Shown piece by piece: positions 1 to 5,582 of a DNA stretch of 7,681 bases. The stretch is taken from contig CACZFE010000078.1 in NCBI GenBank assembly GCA_902780365.1, positions 1-7,681 of the forward strand, written 5' to 3'. The position numbers were made by a program, and so were the translations under genes. The notes under the pieces were generated by a model, which was given only the letters and a program-made list of their open reading frames with translations, was not told the DNA's origin and ran no database searches. Source of the stretch: an uncultured Spirochaetales bacterium. GTDB lineage: Bacteria > UBP6 > UBA1177. Position 1 is the first letter of the stretch. Each line of letters begins with the position of its first letter.

Positions 1-71
1 ATACAAAAAAATTCGGGCGCGATAATACATTAAAAAGGAGAAAAAGCAATTTTTTGCAAACAAAATAAGAA
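1..71 (-). terminator. possible weak terminator region after the 116-aa gene
   Basis: This is the AT-rich region downstream of the minus-strand gene ending at 72. Read on the minus strand, bases 57 to 46 form a GCAA-AAAA-TTGC mini-hairpin (4-bp stem) followed by five U and a further U-rich stretch. Further on there is a short GC-rich patch (about 14-22) followed by seven U (11 to 5). Either could end the carD transcript, but both stems are very short, so this is a weak call. No gene is seen in these 71 bases. An AAGGAG-like string at about 35-40 on the plus strand has no start codon after it. Confidence 0.25.
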
Positions 72-422
72 CTAACGGACTATTTTGTAATCCTTTTTCA
101 CAAAAACAGCTTTGCCGTCAGTAAAATTCACGATATTTCTGACAAAAGATGCGGCTGTCGAAGCGTTTCCGCGCCACTCTTCCGAATAGAAAACCGTGTT
201 TGCCGGATCGAACAAAAAAAGGTTTTCTTTTTCGCTCTCACTTAAATCAACGACTAAAACTGCCGGAATTTTCAGTGAAAAATCCTTCTGCGGCAGAATA
301 AAGCCCTTCGATTTCGAGTGTTCGAAAGGAAGCGAATACCAGAAAAAATCGAAATCAAGCAATTTTTCGAGATACCATCTGTCGATACCGGTGACTAAAG
401 TGTCCGGTTTTACGGAAATCAT
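72..422 (-). CDS. hypothetical protein, 116 aa, translationally coupled to carD
   Basis: I do not recognise this protein. It is soluble-looking, with no signal peptide and no membrane segment, and it has several aromatic clusters: D-R-W-Y at residues 14-17, F-D-F-F-W-Y at 24-29 and Y-S-E-E-W at 79-83. A hydrophobic strand (I-P-A-V-L-V-V-D-L, 52-60) and a Lys-rich C-terminus (K104 to R116) suggest a small alpha/beta fold. The ATG at 420-422 directly follows the carD stop codon (TAA at 425-423), giving zero spacing. No good Shine-Dalgarno sequence lies upstream, so translation probably depends on ribosomes finishing carD. The stop is TAG at 74-72. The tight coupling suggests that its product is needed together with CarD, but nothing in the sequence states a function. 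The open frame is convincing because it shares the strand and operon of a real gene and ends just before an apparent transcript end. Confidence 0.75.
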   Translation of the reverse strand: MISVKPDTLVTGIDRWYLEKLLDFDFFWYSLPFEHSKSKGFILPQKDFSLKIPAVLVVDLSESEKENLFLFDPANTVFYSEEWRGNASTAASFVRNIVNFTDGKAVFVKKDYKIVR

Positions 423-932
423 TTATGAATTTGCTTTAGGCTCTTTCTTAAAACTGTTGTGAATTTTGTTTACGACTTCCTCTTTGGGAAGTTTTTCGAT
501 TATGGAAAGTTCCGTTGCAAGAATATCTTCGGCATCGGTGAGAAGCCTTTCCTCGCCGTAGCTCAGCCCTTTTCTTTTTTTCAGGAACATCAGGTCGGAT
601 ATAACCATGGCCACATCGGTGATCTTTCCGGTTTTCATTTTGTCCTGCAGCGTTCTGTAACGCCTGTTCCAGTTCATCTTCAGAAGATCGAGATTTTTGT
701 ATTTGAAACAACTGTAGACATTCTGAACCTCGTCGGCGCCGATCAGCGTCCGAAGCCCCATCTGCTCTGCGGAATCAACAGGAACAATAACAACTTTCGA
801 GCTGTCTGAAAGAATATTTACAACATAGCAGGAAACCTCTGAATTCCCCATCATTCTCGATTCGACGGAAACTACTTTTCCGACTCCGTAATTCGGGTAA
901 ACAGCAAGGTCATCGGGCTGGAATTGATTCAT
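423..932 (-). CDS. carD: CarD/CdnL family RNA polymerase-binding transcription factor
   Basis: This 169-aa protein has the usual length and layout of stand-alone CarD/CdnL factors, which bind the RNA polymerase beta subunit and stabilise the open promoter complex, notably at rRNA promoters. The N-terminal Tudor-like polymerase-interacting domain (about 1-62) shows F-x-x-x-D-x-x-V-Y-P-N-Y-G-V-G-K-V (4-20), I-V-P-V-D-S-A (49-55) and G-L-R (59-61). The C-terminal helical DNA-contacting domain (about 65-169) carries N-W-N-R-R-Y (87-92), in which W88 matches the tryptophan that contacts the upstream edge of the -10 element in Mycobacterium CarD. It also has K-G-L-S-Y-G-E-E-R-L-L (121-131). No HMGA-like basic tail is present, so it resembles CdnL rather than Myxococcus CarD itself. 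The start at 932 is set by GGAGG at 943-939 with a 6-base spacer and by a consensus promoter at 968-995. It is co-transcribed with the small gene immediately downstream. Confidence 0.95.
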   Translation of the reverse strand: MNQFQPDDLAVYPNYGVGKVVSVESRMMGNSEVSCYVVNILSDSSKVVIVPVDSAEQMGLRTLIGADEVQNVYSCFKYKNLDLLKMNWNRRYRTLQDKMKTGKITDVAMVISDLMFLKKRKGLSYGEERLLTDAEDILATELSIIEKLPKEEVVNKIHNSFKKEPKANS

Positions 933-967
933 AAAAAACCTCCGAAAGTAAGAACAAAAACGCGACG

Positions 968-995
968 ATTATACTCAAAACTCTTTAATTGTCAA
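968..995 (-). promoter_or_regulatory. consensus sigma70-type promoter of carD
   Basis: On the minus strand, TTGACA (995-990), a 16-base spacer (989-974) and TATAAT (973-968) make a 12/12 consensus promoter. Transcription would start near 961, giving a leader of about 28 bases that carries GGAGG at 943-939. A promoter this close to consensus implies strong, constitutive expression of carD and the coupled small gene. Confidence 0.88.
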
Positions 996-1056
996 GGTAT
1001 TTTAACAGAATCCTTTTTAATTTCAGGAGTTTAAATTGAATGATTTACTTGATTGC

Positions 1057-1069
1057 TTTGTCTGACAAA
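1057..1069. repeat. 13-base palindrome after the peptidase stop codon
   Basis: TTTGTC-T-GACAAA is a perfect inverted repeat with a single central base, lying about 10 bases beyond the peptidase stop. As RNA it would fold only into a 4-bp stem with a 5-base loop and has no U-tract after it, so it is not a good terminator. The rest of 933-1079 holds only the carD promoter and leader. Confidence 0.3.
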
Positions 1070-1079
1070 CCAAAAGAAA

Positions 1080-3689
1080 TTAAAGAACAAGCGAGCAGCC
1101 GCCTGATTTTTTCTTTTTGGTCTCTTCCTGGGTCTCGTCGTCGTCAAAAGTCATATCGTCGTCGTTGTCCGTATCTTCGTCCGTAACTTCCTGTTCTTCT
1201 ACAGGAGCATCAGCCGATTCGACAGAAATGATGGAAGCATTTGCAGCCGATGCGGAAACGCTTACGAACTGAATGTAGTATCTTGCGCCTTTCTCGACTT
1301 CAGGAATGAACCAGCCTTTCGATGAATCGCCGGAAGCCACACCGTCTTTTTTGACTTTTATTGCTGTTTCGCCTTCGACATATTCTATCGGAGCGCCTTT
1401 TCTGTAATAAATCTGAAGCTGGGGTGTTCCGCCGGCACCGCCGAACATGGAGCCGGAGCTGCTGGCTGCAACTTTAGCGCTGAGTTTGAGAGCGTCTTTC
1501 GGAGCATCTGCAGGAACATCGTAGTAATACTGGATGTAAGCCGGACCGATATTGATGGTTTTGTCTCCGTCTTCAACTTCGATTCCGCCGCCTGAGCCCA
1601 TGAGACCGCCTGTCGGGTCGCCTTCAGCGGAACCTCCGCCTGCCGGGATGTACATCATGTCTGTGATCGGTTCGTTTACACTGCGTGCACGGATTTCTTC
1701 AAAGAAATTTCTGTCTTCGAGGATCTTTCTGATCTCTTTCGCTTTGCCTTTGAAGTTGTCGTCTTTTTCGACTTCGGCCATAAGCGTTTCAGCCCAAAGT
1801 TTGTAGGAAGCATCAGCATCGCCTACGGAGTAAAGGGCTTTGAGTATGAGCTTCATCATGTTGTCGCGGTGTTTCTGGGTGTCTTTGTCGTTTCCTTTGA
1901 TGAGCTCGTAGATATCCCAGTTCGAAGCAAGGAGCGGCTGTCCGTCAAAGTGGACTTCACCGACGAAATCTTCGAAAACTCTGTTCTTGTTGAGAGCGCT
2001 TCTCATGCAGAAGATCTTGTTGTCGCCTTCGCCTTCGGTATCCATCTGAGATTCGTAAGCCTGGCTGATCTTTACAAAACCTTCAGAAGCGTATTCACCG
2101 GTGCAGGTGTTGTCGGTCATGATGAACGCGAACGTGTCTGCCATGCCTTCGTGAAGAGCGCCGGGCTCGACAGTCATACCGTATTTGTCGGTGTATTCAA
2201 GACCGGTAATGCCGGCAGTGTAGATCGTAGCGTGGCCGAATTCGTGGTAGATAACATCGCCGTCGTATCCGAAGTCAGCTTTTGTTCCCTGTCCGAAAAC
2301 AAGAAGGTCGCCGGTTACACCGAATTCTCCAAGCAGCATGTTCAGCATCGGCTGTTCCTGCGTGAAGAATGCGTTGTCGAACGCTGCAAGATCGTTTTCT
2401 CCAGTCATAAGAGCCTGGAAATTATCCATGGAGATCTCAGGCATCGTGAAGTTGCTGATGACATTGAGGGGTTTGTCTTCGTCATTGTTCTGGAGATAGA
2501 ACTCGTTTTTGGAATCGATGTCGGTATAAAGCGATCTGATGTACTCATAGATTTTTGAAGCATGATAGTACATCGAGATCTCTGCGCATTTGTCGATTTT
2601 GTCGAGCTTTATGCTCTCTTTTGAAAATTCGTGGCCGTTTTCGCAGTCGTCATAGATGAAGCTTCCGTTTTCGCATTTGTTTGCAAGAGGCATCGGGTGG
2701 CAGACGTGGACATTGAACGTCATACCGAGATCTACGCCGAGCATGGACGAAGGATCGATCGGAACCTTGGTGTCGTCGTCAGGGCAGTTGTATGCTCTGA
2801 TCTTTCTGATTCCTTTTGCGTCCTTTTCAGTGATGAGCGAACCTACAAGTTCCGGAGTAAGTTCGCTGTCGTCCCACGGAGCGACCCAGGGAAGAGTGAC
2901 TTCTTCAAGGTCGGGAGTTACGTTCGGGTTGAACTTCCAGATCTTCGCGGTATCGGTTTCGCTGCCGTCGCACTGATAAGCGACCGGTCCTTCGGTGTCA
3001 CCGGTGTCAGCGTCGGTATCCGTAGCGGTGTCAGCGTCGGTGTCTGCATCGGTATCTGCATCGGTATCGACAGGATCATCAAAGTATGTCGAATGGCTCG
3101 ATTTGATGACTTTGCCGGTCAGCGCGTTGACAATGTGGTAACGGCTGTCTGCAAGTGTTGCCGGAGCAAATCTGATTTTGTAAGCCGGAACGAATTTTCC
3201 GAAATAACGGGTGATGATTTTCTCAGCCGAGTAGTTTTTCGGCATGTTTTTGATGTTTCTTACAGCCATAGCCGATTTGAGGGCCTGATTTTCAGAAATC
3301 ATCTTCGTGATGTCGATGTCAATGTCTCCGAGACCGTTGTTGATACGGTCGATTTTGCCGTCTCTCATCGTGATGACGGTGTAAACGCCTTCAACTTTGA
3401 TTCCTTTGTAGAAAGGAACGAACTTGTAGATCGAAGCGTCTCCGATTTTAACTGCGCGGAGAAGTTCGGGCTCAACATTTTTTCCGATGTTGAAAGACTT
3501 GTAAAAATCGTTTTTAATGAACTTTTTCAGAGAATCGGCATCAGCTTTAACCTGAATGTCAAGACCTGAAACCATCGCCGTAACACCGTCAATCTTCTTT
3601 ACCGAAGCCGCGGTGAACGGATTTTTCTGCTCTGCCGAAACCGTCGCTACAAACAGCAGGAGAGCGATTGCAACCAAAAATTTTTTCAT
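1080..3689 (-). CDS. secreted gluzincin zinc metallopeptidase (thermolysin/fungalysin-like) with FTP/PepSY-like propeptide
   Basis: An 869-aa exported protease that hydrolyses peptide bonds with a single zinc ion. The start at 3689 is chosen because it gives a typical signal peptide (M-K-K, hydrophobic 4-18, V-S-A before residue 20) and sits behind GGAGG at 3700-3696; the frame is open a further 65 codons but without these signs. Order of parts: signal peptide 1-19; FTP-like inhibitor region about 85-125 (F-Y-K-G-I-K-V-E-G); PepSY-like region about 130-200 (Y-H-I-V-N-A-L-T-G-K-V-I); Asp-Thr-Asp-Ala spacer 206-233; catalytic region about 236-680; Gly-rich linker 683-702; predicted beta-rich domain about 705-825; acidic tail 833-856; K4-S-G-G-C-S-L-V-L end. 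The active site looks complete: H482-E-F-G-H486 (zinc ligands H482 and H486, base E483), third ligand E514 in H-E-G-M-A-D, and H580 in G-E-V-H-F-D-G, matching thermolysin H231. Eight cysteines in the body could form disulfides; C865 is left over. The exact MEROPS family (M4 or M36-like) is uncertain. It has its own promoter at 3735-3762. Confidence 0.93.
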   Translation of the reverse strand: MKKFLVAIALLLFVATVSAEQKNPFTAASVKKIDGVTAMVSGLDIQVKADADSLKKFIKNDFYKSFNIGKNVEPELLRAVKIGDASIYKFVPFYKGIKVEGVYTVITMRDGKIDRINNGLGDIDIDITKMISENQALKSAMAVRNIKNMPKNYSAEKIITRYFGKFVPAYKIRFAPATLADSRYHIVNALTGKVIKSSHSTYFDDPVDTDADTDADTDADTATDTDADTGDTEGPVAYQCDGSETDTAKIWKFNPNVTPDLEEVTLPWVAPWDDSELTPELVGSLITEKDAKGIRKIRAYNCPDDDTKVPIDPSSMLGVDLGMTFNVHVCHPMPLANKCENGSFIYDDCENGHEFSKESIKLDKIDKCAEISMYYHASKIYEYIRSLYTDIDSKNEFYLQNNDEDKPLNVISNFTMPEISMDNFQALMTGENDLAAFDNAFFTQEQPMLNMLLGEFGVTGDLLVFGQGTKADFGYDGDVIYHEFGHATIYTAGITGLEYTDKYGMTVEPGALHEGMADTFAFIMTDNTCTGEYASEGFVKISQAYESQMDTEGEGDNKIFCMRSALNKNRVFEDFVGEVHFDGQPLLASNWDIYELIKGNDKDTQKHRDNMMKLILKALYSVGDADASYKLWAETLMAEVEKDDNFKGKAKEIRKILEDRNFFEEIRARSVNEPITDMMYIPAGGGSAEGDPTGGLMGSGGGIEVEDGDKTINIGPAYIQYYYDVPADAPKDALKLSAKVAASSSGSMFGGAGGTPQLQIYYRKGAPIEYVEGETAIKVKKDGVASGDSSKGWFIPEVEKGARYYIQFVSVSASAANASIISVESADAPVEEQEVTDEDTDNDDDMTFDDDETQEETKKKKSGGCSLVL
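2991..3071 (-). repeat. 12-base coding repeats for the Asp-Thr-Asp-Ala spacer
   Basis: Degenerate tandem units of 12 bases, of the type TCGGTATCTGCA on the plus strand, encode an acidic D-T-D-A run at peptidase residues 206-233. The copies differ by synonymous changes (GAT/GAC, GCA/GCT), so the peptide sequence appears to be kept while the DNA has drifted. This points to selection on the linker rather than very recent slippage. Confidence 0.8.
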
Positions 3690-3695
3690 TTGAAA

Positions 3696-3700
3696 CCTCC
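3696..3700 (-). promoter_or_regulatory. ribosome binding site fixing the peptidase start
   Basis: GGAGG on the minus strand (3700-3696) lies 6 bases before the ATG at 3689 that opens a clear signal peptide. It decides against the longer open frame that begins at 3884. Confidence 0.85.
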
Positions 3701-3734
3701 GAAATTGGTAATAAACCGAGAACAATAGCGAAGC

Positions 3735-3762
3735 ATTATAAACATTACCTTTTTTTTCACAA
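3735..3762 (-). promoter_or_regulatory. sigma70-type promoter of the metallopeptidase
   Basis: On the minus strand, TTGTGA (3762-3757; 4 of 6 match) is followed by a 16-base spacer (3756-3741) and a perfect TATAAT (3740-3735). The spacer begins with an A-tract of about eight bases, which may bend the DNA. Transcription would start near 3728, leaving a leader of about 38 bases with GGAGG just before the start codon. Confidence 0.75.
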
Positions 3763-3801
3763 TATAATTTTAATACTGCAAAAACACATAAACCGCTTTG
3801 T

Positions 3802-3829
3802 TTGATAAAAAACTCTCTTTCATTATAAT
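3802..3829 (+). promoter_or_regulatory. sigma70-type promoter of the LolA-like/reductase operon
   Basis: TTGATA (3802-3807; 5 of 6) is followed by a 16-base spacer and a perfect TATAAT (3824-3829). Transcription would start near 3836, which leaves an unusually long leader of about 128 bases before the ATG at 3964. That leader holds a 13-base palindrome and a GC-rich hairpin. The promoter is divergent from the peptidase promoter, with about 40 bases between the two -35 boxes. Confidence 0.8.
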
Positions 3830-3893
3830 CCCCTGTTTTTTTAAGGAAAACTCGGATTGAGTGAAACCTGAATGAAAAAAACAAGTCTTAAAA

Positions 3894-3906
3894 AGGTTAC
3901 TAACCT
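3894..3906. promoter_or_regulatory. 13-base palindrome in the operon leader, operator-like
   Basis: AGGTTA-C-TAACCT is a perfect inverted repeat with a single central base, about 60 bases downstream of the predicted transcription start. It could be a repressor site acting as a roadblock, or simply the left edge of the REP-like element that follows at once. No regulator gene is adjacent. Confidence 0.4.
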
Positions 3907-3940
3907 CACCTATCCCTCTCCACAGTGGCGAGGGGAATTA
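3907..3940. repeat. REP-like GC-rich palindromic element in the leader
   Basis: A pyrimidine-rich CCTCACC-TATCCCTC arm is followed by a hairpin: CCCTC (3914-3918) pairs with GAGGG (3930-3934) and CCA (3920-3922) with TGG (3926-3928), with a T/C mismatch between the stems and a 3-base loop. The pattern resembles the dispersed CCTCACC...CCCTCTCC...GAGGGG palindromes known from many proteobacterial intergenic regions. Its composition contrasts with the AT-rich surroundings. It has no U-tract, so it is not a standard terminator. Membership of a repeat family is inferred from pattern only; other copies are not visible in this window. Confidence 0.45.
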
Positions 3941-3954
3941 AAGGATGCGGTTTC

Positions 3955-3959
3955 GGAGG
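3955..3959 (+). promoter_or_regulatory. ribosome binding site fixing the LolA-like start
   Basis: GGAGG with a short 4-base spacer precedes the ATG at 3964, where a clear signal peptide begins. The alternative GTG at 3925 lies inside the hairpin element and would put non-signal residues in front of the signal peptide, so it is rejected. Confidence 0.8.
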
Positions 3960-3963
3960 AGTC

Positions 3964-4755
3964 ATGAAAAAAATCGTTTTTATCTCGCTGATCTTATTAA
4001 GTTTTTTTGCCTTTGCTGAAGGATCTGAGCAGCAAAGACCTGATGTTCAGCCTGCCGCAAAAGCTGAAGCGGAAAAGGGCAAGGTTTATGAAGGAATGCC
4101 GATAACACCCGAATTTTCAAAGGAAGTCATCGACAAAATCACGGCAAAGTACTCAAAAATGTATGAATCTTACGCCGGAGTCAAAAACACGCGCCATGTC
4201 ACTGTCGAATACCGCGATCCCAAGACAAACGAGCTGCTCGAGACCGAAAAATACGTCTACACCCGTTACGATGACTGGTACAAAGACCTTAAATACGAGC
4301 TCCACTCCTGCGAATCGGACGGAAAACCGCGCAAACCCGGCGTCATCGCCTGCGACCCGCACGAATCGAAGCCCGGAATCCCCCACTTCGACAAAAACGG
4401 CGAGAAAGAGTATATCCGCGAACTCGTCGCTGTCGAAAAACTGAACGGCAGGCTTGCATACAAGATCAAAATGACGGCAAGAAAACCGAAAGGCGAACAC
4501 TTCGTCGGCCACGTCTGGATAGCAGTCGACAATCTCGAATACATGCAGAACGAAGGCAAATCAGGCAAAAAAAGAATGGGCGAGAAGAGTCTTTACGTCA
4601 AATATCAGGCCAAAGACTTCAACAACGGCCAGTTTTTCCACTTTACAAACGGCTATATGAGAGTAGAGATAAGCGTCATGGGCTACAAACGGGTTCTCGT
4701 CTACAAATTCGAGAACAAAGATATCGAACTTATGCCGAAAAAGGATAAAAAATGA
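3964..4755 (+). CDS. periplasmic protein, LolA-like appearance (possible lipid or lipoprotein carrier)
   Basis: A 263-aa exported protein. Residues 1-18 form a signal peptide (M-K-K, then I-V-F-I-S-L-I-L-L-S-F-F, cleavage likely after A-F-A); there is no lipobox cysteine, so the mature form should be soluble in the periplasm. A charged Ala/Lys/Glu linker (about 25-42) leads to a domain rich in alternating beta strands: H-V-T-V-E-Y-R (78-84), Y-I-R-E-L-V-A-V-E-K-L-N-G-R-L-A-Y-K-I-K-M (150-170), H-V-W-I-A-V-D (183-189) and Y-K-R-V-L-V-Y-K-F (241-249). The order 'strand, x-G-x-x-A-Y-x-I, W-I-A-V-D' recalls outer-membrane lipoprotein-sorting (LolA/LppX-fold) proteins, but I see no exact family signature. 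C116 and C130 could form a disulfide. Its stop overlaps the start of the reductase gene (ATGA at 4752-4755), so the two are one operon. DUF1571-type proteins or another beta-barrel-like carrier are alternatives. Confidence 0.65.
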   Translation: MKKIVFISLILLSFFAFAEGSEQQRPDVQPAAKAEAEKGKVYEGMPITPEFSKEVIDKITAKYSKMYESYAGVKNTRHVTVEYRDPKTNELLETEKYVYTRYDDWYKDLKYELHSCESDGKPRKPGVIACDPHESKPGIPHFDKNGEKEYIRELVAVEKLNGRLAYKIKMTARKPKGEHFVGHVWIAVDNLEYMQNEGKSGKKRMGEKSLYVKYQAKDFNNGQFFHFTNGYMRVEISVMGYKRVLVYKFENKDIELMPKKDKK

Positions 4756-5501
4756 TGGAAAAACTATACTTCTGGACTCTCGTTTTCATCTTCGTAAGCG
4801 GTGTTTTCACCTGGATCACGCTTTATTTCGTCACAGCGGGCTACGGCAGATACGGCAGCAAAAAGTGGGGCCCTGCGATAAATCCCAAGCTTGGCTGGAT
4901 GATAATGGAATCGCCCGTCGTCATTCTTCCGATAGTTTTCGCATTTTTAGGAAACGTCAATGCAGTCACGGGCGTAATGCTCGGGATCTGGCTTTCGCAC
5001 TATGTCCAGCGCGACCTGGTTTACCCGTTTCTTATCAAAAACGGCGCAAAAATGCCCCTTTCGATCATCGCGATGTCGCTTTTCTTCAACTGCATGAACG
5101 GTTTTGTCAACGGTTACTGGCTGTTTTTCCTCTCAAAATATGAAACTTCCTGGTTCGCGACTCCGCAGTTCATCATAGGAACGATCCTGTTTTACTGCGG
5201 GCTTTTCATCAACATCCACTCCGACCATATCGTCCGCAGCCTCAGAAAGGAAAACGGCCCCGGTTACCACATTCCGATGAAAGGTTTCCACAAATATGTC
5301 GCGAATCCCAACTACTTCGGCGAAATAGTCGAATGGGCGGGATGGGCGATCCTCACATGGTCCGTTCCGGGACTCGCTTTCGTCTTCTTCACGATGGCAA
5401 ACCTTGTGCCGAGAGCGCACAGAAACCGCCTGTGGTACATCGAGAAATTCGGAGAAAAATATCCAAAAGAAAGGAAACGTGTTTTTCCTTTTATTTATTA
5501 G
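4752..5501 (+). CDS. steroid 5-alpha-reductase family membrane enzyme (3-oxo-5-alpha-steroid 4-dehydrogenase-like)
   Basis: A 249-aa integral membrane protein, very close in layout to eukaryotic SRD5A1/2, which use NADPH to reduce the C4-C5 double bond of 3-oxo steroids. Motifs: Y-G-R-Y-G and W-G-P (31-41), M-E-S-P (52-55), H-Y-V-Q-R (83-87), I-N-I-H-S-D (154-158), G-Y-H-I-P (171-175), N-P-N-Y-F-G-E-I-V-E-W (185-195), P-R-A (220-222) and Y-P-K-E-R-K...P-F-I-Y (237-249). By motif alignment E53 and Y84 match SRD5A2 catalytic E57 and Y91; R87, N187 and E191 match R94, N193 and E197. About six or seven hydrophobic segments are visible. The usual His-His before the W-Y motif is replaced by Asn-Arg (225-226). 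Start: AAGGA at 4741-4745 serves ATG 4752; a second ATG follows at 4755. It overlaps the upstream LolA-like gene by 4 bases. The substrate in this bacterium (steroid, enone or polyprenol) is not known. Confidence 0.93.
   Translation: MMEKLYFWTLVFIFVSGVFTWITLYFVTAGYGRYGSKKWGPAINPKLGWMIMESPVVILPIVFAFLGNVNAVTGVMLGIWLSHYVQRDLVYPFLIKNGAKMPLSIIAMSLFFNCMNGFVNGYWLFFLSKYETSWFATPQFIIGTILFYCGLFINIHSDHIVRSLRKENGPGYHIPMKGFHKYVANPNYFGEIVEWAGWAILTWSVPGLAFVFFTMANLVPRAHRNRLWYIEKFGEKYPKERKRVFPFIY
5470..5497 (+). terminator. possible intrinsic terminator inside the end of the reductase gene
   Basis: AAAGGAAA (5470-5477) and TTTCCTTT (5484-5491) form an 8-bp stem with a 6-base loop, followed by the U-rich TTATTTA. 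The structure overlaps the last codons of the reductase gene (about residues 240-249). The stem has only two G-C pairs, so termination is probably partial. Confidence 0.35.
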
Positions 5502-5517
5502 CGCGCCGAAAATCATA

Positions 5518-5548
5518 TCGTAATTTCGATGTTACGAAATATCGATAT
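5518..5548. promoter_or_regulatory. cluster of overlapping palindromes upstream of the lipoprotein promoter
   Basis: Three inverted repeats are packed together: TCGTAA-N8-TTACGA (5518-5537), ATTTCG-N6-CGAAAT (5523-5540) and ATATCGATAT (5539-5548). They end about 35 bases before the -35 box of the lipoprotein promoter, a usual place for an activator site. The spacing and overlap could also be a fold at the 3' end of the reductase transcript. No regulator is encoded nearby. Confidence 0.35.
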
Positions 5549-5582
5549 ATCAATGGCGCCAACCAGTTTTATCGACAAATTA

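Noticed and set aside
1057..1069. Terminator for the peptidase transcript at the TTTGTCTGACAAA palindrome.
   Set aside because: The foldable stem is only 4 bp with no following U-tract.
1020..1094. A frameshift or stop mutation that removed a membrane anchor from the peptidase C-terminus.
   Set aside because: Reading past the stop or in the other two frames gives only about nine hydrophobic residues or less before polar sequence, too short for a membrane helix, so decay is not supported.
1869..3569. Long plus-strand open frames opposite the metallopeptidase (229 and 312 codons).
   Set aside because: They are antisense shadows of a gene with a complete active site and signal peptide; they have Val/Asp/Phe-rich composition typical of reversed codons, no convincing start context and no recognisable motif.
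3690..3884. A start for the metallopeptidase 65 codons further upstream.
   Set aside because: The extension would run through the promoter and GGAGG site and would bury the signal peptide.
3690..3963. A riboswitch or small RNA gene in the divergent intergenic region.
   Set aside because: The long leader has a hairpin and a palindrome but no conserved riboswitch core that I can recognise, and no terminator or sequestering partner for the ribosome binding site.
4153..4568. Minus-strand and alternative plus-strand open frames inside the LolA-like gene.
   Set aside because: They are shadows; the exported protein frame has the signal peptide, ribosome binding site and operon overlap.
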